From Streptomyces sp. ASQP_92 (lineage in GTDB: Bacteria; Actinomycetota; Actinomycetes; Streptomycetales; Streptomycetaceae), in contig NZ_JAODUA010000002.1 in the NCBI RefSeq assembly GCF_025399895.1, positions 558,001 through 622,000 on the forward strand: DNA of 64,000 nucleotides. The letters run 5' to 3'. The notes under the pieces are model-generated. The model did no database searches and was not told the DNA's origin. It worked only from the letters and a program-made list of their open reading frames with translations. Positions 37,084 through 45,734 of the stretch are shown piece after piece. A program made the position numbers and the translations under genes. Numbering within the stretch: the first letter of the stretch is position 1; every line of letters begins with the position of its first letter.

Positions 37084-37097
37084 GTTACACGTGTAAC
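37084..37097. promoter_or_regulatory. LacI-type operator site 4, perfect palindrome GTTACACGTGTAAC
   Basis: 14 bases, fully self-complementary, the best copy of the set. It lies between the minus-strand esterase (36950) and the plus-strand ATP-binding protein (37208). A half match (GTTACACG) recurs at 37161-37168. Confidence 0.65.
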
Positions 37098-37207
37098 AAC
37101 AAGTGCGAGCGATCTCCTGCCAGGAGTTTTACGGCACCAGCCCGCCATTGCACAAGACCCGTTACACGAGCTATCAGGCTTCTCTCCCCCCGCCTCGGGA
37201 GCCCCCC

Positions 37208-37642
37208 ATGCTCACCCAGCCTCCCCAACTCCGCGCACCCTCCGGCCACTCCTGTGCGCATTGGTCGCTCACCCCCACGGTCGACCAGATTCCCGTCGTC
37301 CGGGCGCGCGTGCGCGCCGCCCTCGGCAGGTGGCGGATATCGGCCGAGGTCGCCGACGCGGTGCTCCTGGTCACCAGTGAGCTCACCACCAATGTGGTGC
37401 GGCACGCCGCGGAGGCCACCGACAGGCTGCGCGTCACGGTGACCCTCACCGCCGGCTGGCTCCGGCTCGACGTCACCGACGGTGATCCGGTCCTGCCGCG
37501 CGCCCGGTGTGCGGATCCCGGTGCCGAGAGCGGCCGGGGGATGGGCATCGTCGAATTCCTGGTCGCCGACCGTCGTGGCGAGATGTCCGCCCATGCCGGG
37601 GTGCACGGCAAGACCGTCCGGGTGCGCCTGCCGGTCGGGTGA
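37208..37642 (+). CDS. RsbW-like ATP-binding protein (HATPase)
   Basis: 144 residues from ATG 37208, preceded by GGGAG; an upstream in-frame ATG at 37103 would add a tail unlike the family. Bergerat-fold boxes: LLVTSELTTNVVRHA (N box), RLDVTDGDP (G1) and ESGRGMGIVEFLVA (G2). Streptomyces has many such single-domain proteins, related to anti-sigma-factor kinases. No anti-anti-sigma or sigma gene adjoins. Its relation to the catabolic genes is unclear; it sits ahead of them with its own short gap. Confidence 0.88.
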   Translation: MLTQPPQLRAPSGHSCAHWSLTPTVDQIPVVRARVRAALGRWRISAEVADAVLLVTSELTTNVVRHAAEATDRLRVTVTLTAGWLRLDVTDGDPVLPRARCADPGAESGRGMGIVEFLVADRRGEMSAHAGVHGKTVRVRLPVG

Positions 37643-37715
37643 GGTTCGGCATCGGGGTGGTGTGCCGTCCCGGTGCCGGGGCGGGGCCGTTACCAAAATT
37701 GGATGTAGCGAAATA

Positions 37716-37745
37716 TTGACGCTCGCCAATTCGACGACATACTTG
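37716..37745 (+). promoter_or_regulatory. Shared-type promoter B, upstream of the acyl-CoA ligase
   Basis: TTGACG (37716-37721), 18-base spacer beginning CTCGCCAATTCGACGACA, TACTTG (37740-37745); 39 bases before the ligase ATG. An additional CCAAAATTGG lies at 37693-37702, just upstream, resembling the CCAAAATT of site C. Confidence 0.6.
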
Positions 37746-37784
37746 CTTCATTCTCCCGCTGCCCCCAGATTGAGGTGCCGCCCC

Positions 37785-39410
37785 ATGGAGCTCTCCCCGT
37801 CCGCACACGCGGACTCCTTCTGCCGCGATCGGCTCCCGCCCTTCTCGCTCTGGCCCCAACTCCACTTCGATCTACCGGAGTTGAGGTACCCGGACCGGCT
37901 CAACGCGGCCCAGCGCCTGCTCGACGACGCGGTCGACCGGTGGGGCCCGGACCGTCCCTGTCTGCTGACCCCCACCGAGAGCTGGACCTACGGCGAACTC
38001 CAGCGGCGCGCCAACCAGGTGGCGCAGGTGCTGACCGAGGACTTCGCGCTCCGGCCCGGAAACCGGGTCCTGCTGCGCGGGCCCAACAACCCCTGGCTCG
38101 TGGCGACGTGGTTCGGTGTGCTGAAGGCGGGTGGCGTCGCCGTCACCACCATGCCGCTGCTGCGCGCGACGGAGCTGGCGGAACTGAGCGACATCAGCCG
38201 GCCGGCCGTTGCCGTGTGCGACCACCGTTTCCTGGACGAACTCACCGCCGCCGGCACCCCCGGCCCCACCGTGATCACCTACGGAGGGGCCGGCGAGGGC
38301 GACTTGACGCGGCGTTGCGCCGGCAAGAGCGGCACGTTCACCGCTGTCGACACCGCCGCCGACGACGTGGCCCTCATCGCGTTCACGTCGGGAACCACGG
38401 GCCGCCCCAAAGCCACCCTCCACTTCCACCGCGACATCCTGGCGAACGCGGACACGTTCTCCCGCCATGTGCTCAAGCCATGCCGCGACGACGTGTTCGC
38501 CGGGACACCGCCGCTGGCGTTCACCTTCGGACTCGGCGGCCTGGTGGTCTTCCCCCTGCACGTGGGCGCTTCGACGCTGCTGGTCGAGCAGGCCACCCCG
38601 GAACAACTCGCCGAACTCGTCGCAGACCGCCAGGTCACCGTGCTGCTCACTGCTCCCACCGCGTACCGAGCGATCATGGCGGCGGGTGTCACCCACAAGC
38701 TGTCCGGGCTGCGCCGGTGCGTCTCGGCGGGGGAGGCGCTGCCGGCGAAGGTGTGGGAGGAGTTCCACGCCGCCACCGGGCACCGCATCATCGACGGCAT
38801 CGGTGCCACGGAGATGCTGCACGTGTTCATCTCCGCCGCCGACCAGGACATACGCCCCGGTTCCACTGGCAGGCCGGTTCCCGGCTACCGGGCGAGGATC
38901 GTGGACGAGCAGGGCGACCCGGTGCCGGACGGACAGCCCGGGTTGCTCGCCGTCACCGGTCCCACCGGCTGCCGCTACATGGACGACCCGCGCCAGAGCA
39001 CCTATGTCAGGCACGGCTGGAATGTCACCGGAGACACCTACGTACGCGACCAGGACGGCTACTTCTGGTACGTCGCCCGCAGCGACGACATGATCGTCTC
39101 GTCCGGCTACAACATCGCGGGCCCCGAGGTGGAGAAGGCCCTGGCGACGCATTCCTGTGTGGAGGAGTGCGCCGTCGTCGGCGTCCCGGACGCCAAGCGC
39201 GGCATGCTCGTCAAGGCATATGTCGTACTGCGCCCGGGAGTTCGGGCGGACGAGGCGACCGTCAGGGAACTCCAGAACCACGTCAAGCAGACCATCGCGC
39301 CCTACAAGTATCCGCGCGCGATCGAGTTCCTCGGCGAGCTGCCCCGCACCAGCAACGGCAAGCTCCAGCGCGGCGAGCTGCGCAGACGCGCCGGCTCCGG
39401 CGTCTCGTAG
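37785..39410 (+). CDS. Aryl-CoA ligase (salicylate/2-aminobenzoate/benzoate-CoA ligase type)
   Basis: 541 residues of the ANL superfamily; uses ATP and CoA to activate an aromatic acid in the cytoplasm. Seen: LIAFTSGTTGRPKAT (P-loop, about 200), GATEMLHVF, SSGYNIAGPEVE, and the C-terminal catalytic Lys in LPRTSNGKLQRGEL. Overall form is that of benzoate/2-aminobenzoate-CoA ligases. Followed after 74 bases by the thioesterase gene. Because gentisate dioxygenase and an aryl-CoA monooxygenase follow, salicylate is the likely substrate; anthranilate is the alternative. ATG 37785; promoter B drives it. Confidence 0.9.
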   Translation: MELSPSAHADSFCRDRLPPFSLWPQLHFDLPELRYPDRLNAAQRLLDDAVDRWGPDRPCLLTPTESWTYGELQRRANQVAQVLTEDFALRPGNRVLLRGPNNPWLVATWFGVLKAGGVAVTTMPLLRATELAELSDISRPAVAVCDHRFLDELTAAGTPGPTVITYGGAGEGDLTRRCAGKSGTFTAVDTAADDVALIAFTSGTTGRPKATLHFHRDILANADTFSRHVLKPCRDDVFAGTPPLAFTFGLGGLVVFPLHVGASTLLVEQATPEQLAELVADRQVTVLLTAPTAYRAIMAAGVTHKLSGLRRCVSAGEALPAKVWEEFHAATGHRIIDGIGATEMLHVFISAADQDIRPGSTGRPVPGYRARIVDEQGDPVPDGQPGLLAVTGPTGCRYMDDPRQSTYVRHGWNVTGDTYVRDQDGYFWYVARSDDMIVSSGYNIAGPEVEKALATHSCVEECAVVGVPDAKRGMLVKAYVVLRPGVRADEATVRELQNHVKQTIAPYKYPRAIEFLGELPRTSNGKLQRGELRRRAGSGVS

Positions 39411-39484
39411 CGCCCACCTTCACCGCTCCTCGGCATGCCTCCGCCGTGAGCCATGCCGCCTCCCGCCAGACGAAAGGCACACCC

Positions 39485-39979
39485 ATGACCGCCACCGTCC
39501 CCCACGAAGAACCCGCGGCCACCGACAGTTGCGCCGCCGGATGTCCGCAGGCGCGCACCGGACATCTGCCGAGCGTGGTGATCGAGCGGCGCGTGGAGTG
39601 GCAGGACACCGACGCGGCGGGCCACTACCACCATTCCACTGTGGTGCGCTGGGCCGAGGCCGCCGAGGCGGCCCTGCTGCGGCGCCTCGGCCTCGCCCAT
39701 CTCTTCGGCAGCATTCCCCGCGTCCGCTTCGAGGCCGACTACCGGGCCCGGCTGTGGTTCGGCGAGATCGTGCGCACCGAACTGCGCGTCACCAAGGTCG
39801 GGACGAGCTCCCTCCATTACGCCTTCACCGTGCTGGGGGAAGCGGGCGAGGTGGCGGCCACCGGACGCATGGTCATCGCCCACTCCGCCTCCCGCGCCAC
39901 CGGCTCCACCCCCTGGGCCGACGACGTGCGGGACGTCCTCACCGTGTCGGGCCCGCAGGCGCCGGAGCTGTACGCGTGA
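39485..39979 (+). CDS. 4HBT-type hotdog acyl-CoA thioesterase
   Basis: 164 residues. RRVEWQDTDAAGHYHHSTVV contains the Asp and GHxxH pattern of 4-hydroxybenzoyl-CoA thioesterases. An extra 30-residue N-terminus with two Cys precedes the fold. Between ligase and hydroxylase genes its expected job is to release gentisate from gentisyl-CoA. ATG 39485 after an A-rich GACGAAAGGC site. Confidence 0.85.
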   Translation: MTATVPHEEPAATDSCAAGCPQARTGHLPSVVIERRVEWQDTDAAGHYHHSTVVRWAEAAEAALLRRLGLAHLFGSIPRVRFEADYRARLWFGEIVRTELRVTKVGTSSLHYAFTVLGEAGEVAATGRMVIAHSASRATGSTPWADDVRDVLTVSGPQAPELYA

Positions 39980-40009
39980 CCAGGCATCCATGCCGTCTAT
40001 GTTGAGTCC

Positions 40010-40039
40010 TTGACGGTCGCCAAAATTACGGCATATCTT
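40010..40039 (+). promoter_or_regulatory. Shared-type promoter C, upstream of the monooxygenase operon
   Basis: TTGACG (40010-40015), 18-base spacer beginning GTCGCCAAAATTACGGCA, TATCTT (40034-40039); 28 bases before the GTG start, with AGGAGG between. Geometry is identical to sites A and B. Confidence 0.65.
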
Positions 40040-40066
40040 GTTGTGGAAATACTTAGGAGGAACGCC

Positions 40067-42463
40067 GTGCGCGTAGCAGTTATCGGAGGAGGGCCCGGCG
40101 GGCTGTACTTCGCGGCCTTGACCAAGCAGCTCTCCCCGAGTTGGGACATCACCGTCTGGGAGCGCAACGCGCCCGACGACACGTTCGGCTTCGGCGTGGT
40201 CTTCTCCGACGAGACGCTCGACGGCATCGCGCAGGCGGATCCGCACATCTTCGACGCCATGTCCGCGGACTTCGCCCGCTGGAGCGACATCGACGTCCGC
40301 TACCAGGGCCAGGTGCTCACCTCGGGCGGTCACGGCTTCGCCGCGCTCGGGCGCAAGCGCCTCCTGCAGATCCTCCAACAGCGCTGCGCGGCCCTCGGTG
40401 TCGACGTCCGCTACCGCACGCAGGCACCGCCGGCCGAGGAACTGTCCGCCCGGTACGACCTGGTGGTGGCCGGCGACGGAGTGCGCTCGGCGACCCGCGC
40501 GGCCCACGCCGACACCTTCGGCCCCGACCTCGACGAGCGCACCTGCCGCTACATGTGGCTCGGCACCGACAAGGTCTTCGAAGCCTTCACCTTCATCGTC
40601 GCCGAGGGCGACTTCGGGACCCTCCAGGTGCACGCCTACCCGTTCGACGGCCGGCGCTCCACCTTCATCGTCGAGGCCGACGAGGAGTCCTGGCGGCGCG
40701 CGGGCTTCGACCGGTTCGCGGACCGTGACCACCCGCCCGGAACGAGCGACGAGGACAGCATCCGGCTCTGCGAGCGCATACTCGCCGACCACCTCGACGG
40801 CCACCGCCTGCTGCCCAACAACTCCAAGTGGATCCGTTTCACCACCGTCCGCAACAGGACGTGGCGCCACGGCAACATCGTCCTGCTCGGGGACGCCGCC
40901 CACACCGCGCACTTCTCCATCGGCTCCGGCACCAAGCTCGCCATGGAGGACGCACTCGCGCTGGCCGCCTGCCTCCACGAGCACCAGGACGTCGCCGTGG
41001 CGCTCGCGGCGTACGAGGCCGAACGCAGGCCCGTCGTCGAATCCACCCAGCGTGCCGCCCAGGCCAGCCTCGAATGGTTCGAGAACGTCGGGCGCTACAC
41101 GCACCAGGACCCGCACCAGTTCGCCTTCAACCTCCTCACCCGCAGTCGCCGCGTCACCTACGACAACCTCCGGGTACGCGACGAGGGCTTCACCGGCGCC
41201 GTGGACGCCCGGCACGCCGCACGGAGCGCCGCCGTATCCGCCCTGCCCGGTGCGGCGAGCGCCCCGCCGATGTTCCGCCCCTTCCAACTCGGCGGTCTGC
41301 ACCTGCGCAACCGCGTCGTCGCCCCGCCCATCGCCCTCTACACCGCCCACAAGGGCATACCCGGCGACTTCGAGCTGGTGCACCTGAGCACCCAGGCCGT
41401 CGGCGGCTCGGGCCTGGTGTTCGCCGGTATGACGGCCGTCAGCGCCGAAGGGCGAGCCACGACCGGCTGCCCCGGCCTGTACACCGACGAACAGGAGGCC
41501 GCGTGGAAGCGCATCGCGGACTTCGTCCACCAGCAGTCCGACACCTGCCTGGGCATCCAGCTCACCCACGCCGGCCGCCGCGCCGCCTCCCGGCCACCCC
41601 ACTCAGCCGGTGCCAACACCCCACGGAATAAAGGCAGTTGGCCCCTGTTCGCCGCCTCGCCGCTGCCCTGGGACGCCCACAGTGCGGTGCCGCACGAAGC
41701 GACCCGCTCGGACTTGGACGCCATCGCCCGCGACTTCGTCAGCGCCGCCGAACGCGCCGACCGGTGCGGCTTCGACGTCCTGGAACTCCAGTACGGCCAC
41801 GGCCACCTGCTGTCCGGGTTCCTCTCGCCGCTCACCAACACGCGCGCCGATGAATACGGCGGCACCCTGGCCGGCCGGCTGCGCTTCCCGCTGGAGGTGC
41901 TGCGCGCGGTCCGGGCGGTGTGGCCCGCGGGCAAGGCGCTCGTCGTACGCATCTCCGCCACCGACTGGGCCGAGGGCGGCACCGGCGAAGCCGACGCCGT
42001 CGAGATCGCCCGCCGCCTCACCGAGGCGGGAGCGGACGCCATCGACGTCTCCACCGGCGAGGTCGTCGCCCACGAACGCCCGCGCTACGGCCGCAGCTAC
42101 CAGACCCCGTACGCCGATCTGATCCGCAACGCGACCGGCACCCCCGTCATCGCGGTCGGCGCGATCTCCACGTACGACGATGTGAACTCCATCATCCTCG
42201 CCGGCCGTGCGGACCTGTGCGCCGTCGGACGCGCTCAGCTGCACGACCCGCTGTGGACCCTGCACGCCGCGGCGGCCCAGGGCTACAGCGGCCCCGCCGC
42301 CCCCTGGCCGGCGTCGTGGAAGGCGGGCAGCGGGCGCCCGCCGGGGACGCGCACCGACCGTGTCCCGCCGCGTCTGCACCTGCTCCGGGCACCGGCCGCA
42401 CCCGTACACCAGCGCTGGCTGCCCCCGGCCCGCGCCACCACCCTTCAGGCCGCGGCCCACTGA
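40067..42463 (+). CDS. Fused aryl-CoA monooxygenase / old-yellow-enzyme oxidoreductase (salicylyl-CoA 5-hydroxylase or anthraniloyl-CoA monooxygenase type)
   Basis: 798 residues. Residues 1-390 are a class A flavin monooxygenase: VRVAVIGGGPGGLYFAALTK for FAD, LVVAGDGVRSATR, and NIVLLGDAAHTAHFSIGSG. Residues about 405-730 are an OYE domain: MFRPFQLGGLHLRNRVVAPP, LGIQLTHAGR, YGHGHLLSGFLSP where the catalytic pair normally sits, NTRADEYGG. This fusion is known as 2-aminobenzoyl-CoA monooxygenase/reductase and is also annotated as salicylyl-CoA 5-hydroxylase. The gentisate genes downstream favour 5-hydroxylation of salicylyl-CoA. The C-terminal 60 residues are Pro/Arg-rich without homology. GTG 40067 follows a perfect AGGAGG. 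Confidence 0.9.
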   Translation: MRVAVIGGGPGGLYFAALTKQLSPSWDITVWERNAPDDTFGFGVVFSDETLDGIAQADPHIFDAMSADFARWSDIDVRYQGQVLTSGGHGFAALGRKRLLQILQQRCAALGVDVRYRTQAPPAEELSARYDLVVAGDGVRSATRAAHADTFGPDLDERTCRYMWLGTDKVFEAFTFIVAEGDFGTLQVHAYPFDGRRSTFIVEADEESWRRAGFDRFADRDHPPGTSDEDSIRLCERILADHLDGHRLLPNNSKWIRFTTVRNRTWRHGNIVLLGDAAHTAHFSIGSGTKLAMEDALALAACLHEHQDVAVALAAYEAERRPVVESTQRAAQASLEWFENVGRYTHQDPHQFAFNLLTRSRRVTYDNLRVRDEGFTGAVDARHAARSAAVSALPGAASAPPMFRPFQLGGLHLRNRVVAPPIALYTAHKGIPGDFELVHLSTQAVGGSGLVFAGMTAVSAEGRATTGCPGLYTDEQEAAWKRIADFVHQQSDTCLGIQLTHAGRRAASRPPHSAGANTPRNKGSWPLFAASPLPWDAHSAVPHEATRSDLDAIARDFVSAAERADRCGFDVLELQYGHGHLLSGFLSPLTNTRADEYGGTLAGRLRFPLEVLRAVRAVWPAGKALVVRISATDWAEGGTGEADAVEIARRLTEAGADAIDVSTGEVVAHERPRYGRSYQTPYADLIRNATGTPVIAVGAISTYDDVNSIILAGRADLCAVGRAQLHDPLWTLHAAAAQGYSGPAAPWPASWKAGSGRPPGTRTDRVPPRLHLLRAPAAPVHQRWLPPARATTLQAAAH

Positions 42464-42477
42464 ACCGGAGGGACCCC

Positions 42478-43515
42478 ATGCAGAACCTGCCCCGCTTCAC
42501 CGCGGCCGCCGTCCAGGCAGCCCCCGTCTACCTCGACCCCGACGCCACCGTCGACAAGGCCGTCGCCCTCATCGCCGAGGCGGCCGCGGGCGGCGCCACG
42601 CTCGTCGTCTTTCCCGAGGTGTTCGTCCCCGGGTACCCCTACTGGAACTGGACGATGAACCCCGTCCAGGGCTCGCCGTGGTTCGAGCGCCTTCACTGCT
42701 CCTCCGTCGACATCCCCGGACCCCACGTCGACGCCCTGCGCGCCGCGGCACGCCAGTACGGCGTCGTCCTCGTCATCGGCGTCAACGAACGAGCACCCCA
42801 CAGCCTCGGCGTCCTCTACAACACGCTGCTCACCATCGGCCCCGACGGCGAACTGCTGGGCGTACACCGCAAGTTGGTGCCGACCTGGGCCGAGAAGCTC
42901 ACCTGGACCGGCGGTGACGGAAGCTCCCTGAAGGTGCACTCCACACCCGTGGGACCACTGGGCGCGCTCGCCTGCGGGGAGAACACCAACACCCTGGCCC
43001 GCTTCGCCCTCCTCGCGCAGGGCGAACTCGTCCACGCGTCCTGCTACATCTCCCTGCCGGTCGCCCCCGCGGACTACGACATGGCGGACGCCATCGCCGT
43101 GCGCACCGCCGCCCACAGCTTCGAGGGGAAGGTCTTCTCCGTCGTGGCGTGCTCCACGATCTCCCCGGAGATCGTCGACACCATCGCCGGCGACGACGAG
43201 GAACTGCGCCGTATGCTCGCACGGCCCCGCAGCGCGCTGTCCGGGATCTTCGGACCCGACGGGCGCCCGGTCACCGAACCACTCGTGGACGACGAGGGCA
43301 TCGTCTACGCGGAGATCGACCTGGCCAAGTGCGTCCAGCCCAAGCAGATGCACGACATCGTCGGCCACTACAACCGCTTCGATGTCTTCCAGCTCCACGT
43401 CGACAACCGCCCCCGCACCCCGGTGACCTTCGCGACCGACCCCGCGCACACACAGGCATTCACGACAGCGCCCCTTGCCACCGAGCACACCTGTACCACG
43501 AAGGAGGAAGCATGA
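42478..43515 (+). CDS. Nitrilase
   Basis: 345 residues, standard nitrilase size. The catalytic triad is visible: Glu in VVFPEVFVPGYPYW (about 48), Lys in HRKLVPTWAEKLTW (about 130), Cys in GALACGENTNTLARFALLAQ (about 163). Converts R-CN to R-COOH plus ammonia. It starts 14 bases after the monooxygenase gene and ends in ATGA overlap with the dioxygenase gene, so it belongs to the aromatic-degradation operon. An aromatic nitrile giving the acid for the CoA ligase is the simplest explanation (inference). Confidence 0.92.
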   Translation: MQNLPRFTAAAVQAAPVYLDPDATVDKAVALIAEAAAGGATLVVFPEVFVPGYPYWNWTMNPVQGSPWFERLHCSSVDIPGPHVDALRAAARQYGVVLVIGVNERAPHSLGVLYNTLLTIGPDGELLGVHRKLVPTWAEKLTWTGGDGSSLKVHSTPVGPLGALACGENTNTLARFALLAQGELVHASCYISLPVAPADYDMADAIAVRTAAHSFEGKVFSVVACSTISPEIVDTIAGDDEELRRMLARPRSALSGIFGPDGRPVTEPLVDDEGIVYAEIDLAKCVQPKQMHDIVGHYNRFDVFQLHVDNRPRTPVTFATDPAHTQAFTTAPLATEHTCTTKEEA

Positions 43516-44624
43516 CCACCGAGCAGGACGACAGCATGCTGGGCCGGGCCCGGGTCAGCGACACCCCCGAACTCACCGCCTACTACGGGGAACTCGCCGA
43601 ACTCGACGCCGGTGCGCTGTGGACCGTCGCCAACGACATCGAGCCGTGGTACCCGCAGCCGAAGTCGGTGCCCGTTCTGTGGCGCTACGACGAACTGCGG
43701 CCCCTGGTGCGCAAAGCGCTCGACCTGGTCAAGGCCGACGACGCGGGACGCCGTGTGGTCATGCTCGTCAACCCCGGCCGCAAGGACGTCAGCGCGGCGG
43801 CCGGACTCCTCTACACGGGCCTGCAGATCATGGGCCCCGGCGAAGCCATGACCGCGCACCGCCACCAGGCGGCCGCACTGCGCTTAGTGCACGAGGGCAC
43901 CGGAGCGTGGACCATCGTCGACGGGCAGAAGCTGAAGGTGGAGCCCGGCGACTTCGCCATCACCCCCAACGGCACCTGGCACGAACACGGCAACGAGTCC
44001 GACGATGCTCCGGTCATCTGGCAGGACGGCCTTGACATTCCGTTGGTCAACGCCCTGGACGCCGGCTTCTACGAGGTCCACCCCGACCTGTACCAGGCGC
44101 CCGGAAAGGTGATCAACTCCTCGGTGCTCAGCTATGGCGGGAACCTGCTGCCCTACGGCATGGACACATGGACCCGCCCCTACTCGCCCCTGTTGGCCTT
44201 TCCCTGGGAGGCGACCTACGAGGCGCTGCGCAACCTCGCGCGGGCGAGCGAGGGTTCGCCGTACGACGGAGTGATCGCCGAGTACACCAACCCGCTCACC
44301 GGCGGACCGGTCATGCCCACGATGGGTGCACACATGCAGCTTCTGCGGGCGGGCCAGTCCACCCGGGCACACCGCCACACCGGTTCGGTCGTCTACACCG
44401 CCGCCAAGGGCCACGGCTACTCGGTGATCGCCGGAACGCGCTTCACCTGGAAGAAGGGCGACATCTTCTGCGTGCCGTCCTGGGCCTGGCACGAGCACCA
44501 CAACCTCGACCAGGACGAGGACGCCTGCCTCTTCTCCTTCAACGACTTCCCGGTCATGCGCTCCCTCGGCTTCCACCGCGAAGAGGCCTACACCGACAAC
44601 GGCGGGCAGCAGCCCACCGCCTGA
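43512..44624 (+). CDS. Gentisate 1,2-dioxygenase
   Basis: 370-residue bicupin. The N-terminal cupin has the iron-ligand segment MTAHRHQAAALRLVHEG with the later His in NGTWHEHGNE; the second cupin repeats it (RAHRHTGSVVYTAAKG, SWAWHEHHN). Opens gentisate to maleylpyruvate with O2 and Fe(II). ATG 43512 overlaps the nitrilase stop; AAGGAGGAAG precedes it. The corresponding gene in the salicylate pathway of Streptomyces sp. WA46 is called sdgD. A large hairpin follows. Confidence 0.95.
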   Translation: MTTEQDDSMLGRARVSDTPELTAYYGELAELDAGALWTVANDIEPWYPQPKSVPVLWRYDELRPLVRKALDLVKADDAGRRVVMLVNPGRKDVSAAAGLLYTGLQIMGPGEAMTAHRHQAAALRLVHEGTGAWTIVDGQKLKVEPGDFAITPNGTWHEHGNESDDAPVIWQDGLDIPLVNALDAGFYEVHPDLYQAPGKVINSSVLSYGGNLLPYGMDTWTRPYSPLLAFPWEATYEALRNLARASEGSPYDGVIAEYTNPLTGGPVMPTMGAHMQLLRAGQSTRAHRHTGSVVYTAAKGHGYSVIAGTRFTWKKGDIFCVPSWAWHEHHNLDQDEDACLFSFNDFPVMRSLGFHREEAYTDNGGQQPTA

Positions 44625-44628
44625 GCCG

Positions 44629-44681
44629 CGGCGCCGTACCGAAGCCGCCGGCCCTGACACCGGCAGCGGTACGGCGCCGCA
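44629..44681 (+). terminator. Long hairpin after the dioxygenase gene
   Basis: GCGGCGCCGTACCG (44629-44642) and CGGTACGGCGCCGC (44668-44681) are a perfect 14-bp stem; the 25-base loop itself contains GCCGG/CCGGC. It starts 4 bases after the stop codon, inside what is otherwise one operon. It may be a partial terminator or an mRNA-stabilising structure setting lower expression of the distal genes. Confidence 0.65.
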
Positions 44682-44799
44682 CCACACCAGGGGCGGTTCC
44701 CGCCCCGCGCCGCCCCTGGACCGGGGTGGCCGCCGGGCGCCGACGCCCCCGGCCACCCCCCACTGCCCACGCAGTCCCGCACCCCCGCAAGGAGCACCG

Positions 44800-45711
44800 A
44801 TGCGACTGGTGACCTACACCCTGACCGACGACGGCCCCCACCTGCTGGGCGCCCAGACCGACGACGAGCACATCGTCGATCTCGCCGCTCTGGCCGAGCG
44901 CGCCGACGTCCAACTCCCGCTCGATCTCCTGTCGTTCATCCGGGCCGGCGCCCCGGCCCGGCAAGCGGCGCAGCGCCTGCTGGCGGACGACCCCGCCGGA
45001 TGGCCCGCCCGAGCGGTGCGCCGGATCACCGAGGTGTCGCTGCGCGCCCCGCTGCGCCCCGGCAAGATCATCGGCGTCGGACTCAACTACGTGGAACACG
45101 TCGCCGAGTCCAATCGCAGCCTGGACACCGACAAGGAACTGCCGCCGAGGCCGGTGCTGTTCAGCAAGCCGGCCACCGCCGTGACCGGACCCGGGCAGCC
45201 CATTCTGCACAACGCCGACCTCACCGACCAGCTCGACTGGGAGTGCGAACTCGCCGTCGTCATGGGCCGCACCGCCTTCCGCGTCAGCGAGGAGGAGGCG
45301 TACGACCACATCTTCGGCTACAGCATCGTCAACGACATCAGCGCCCGCGACCAGCGCCGCTCCGGCCAGTGGTTCTTCTCCAAGGGCCAGGACTCCTACG
45401 CCCCCTTCGGGCCGGCCGTGGTCACCGCCGACGCGATCGCCGACCCCATGGCGCTTGACCTGTCGCTGCGCGTCAACGGCGTCACCAAGCAGAAGTCGAA
45501 CACCCGGCACATGCTCTTCCCCGTCGCCCGGCTCATCGCCGACATCTCCTCGGGCATGACCCTGGAGCCCGGCGACGTCATCGCCACCGGCTCTCCCTCC
45601 GGCGTCGGCGCCGGCATGGTGCCGCCCGAGTTCCTCCGGCCCGGCGACACCGTCGAAGCCACCGTCGAAGGCATCGGCGCCCTGACCAACCCCGTGATCG
45701 ACGCCCGCTGA
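44800..45711 (+). CDS. FAH-family hydrolase (maleylpyruvate/fumarylpyruvate hydrolase)
   Basis: 303 residues. IIGVGLNYVEHVAES and LDWECELAVVMGR supply the Glu/His and metal-binding acids; FGYSIVNDISARDQRRSGQW and GSPSGVGAGM complete the FAH fold. Cleaves a 2,4-diketo acid to pyruvate plus a dicarboxylate. Since the next gene is a maleate isomerase, direct hydrolysis of maleylpyruvate to maleate and pyruvate is indicated; no glutathione- or mycothiol-dependent maleylpyruvate isomerase is visible. ATG 44800 follows AAGGAG. Confidence 0.92.
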   Translation: MRLVTYTLTDDGPHLLGAQTDDEHIVDLAALAERADVQLPLDLLSFIRAGAPARQAAQRLLADDPAGWPARAVRRITEVSLRAPLRPGKIIGVGLNYVEHVAESNRSLDTDKELPPRPVLFSKPATAVTGPGQPILHNADLTDQLDWECELAVVMGRTAFRVSEEEAYDHIFGYSIVNDISARDQRRSGQWFFSKGQDSYAPFGPAVVTADAIADPMALDLSLRVNGVTKQKSNTRHMLFPVARLIADISSGMTLEPGDVIATGSPSGVGAGMVPPEFLRPGDTVEATVEGIGALTNPVIDAR

Positions 45712-45734
45712 CCACTCCCAGACGAAGGACCACC

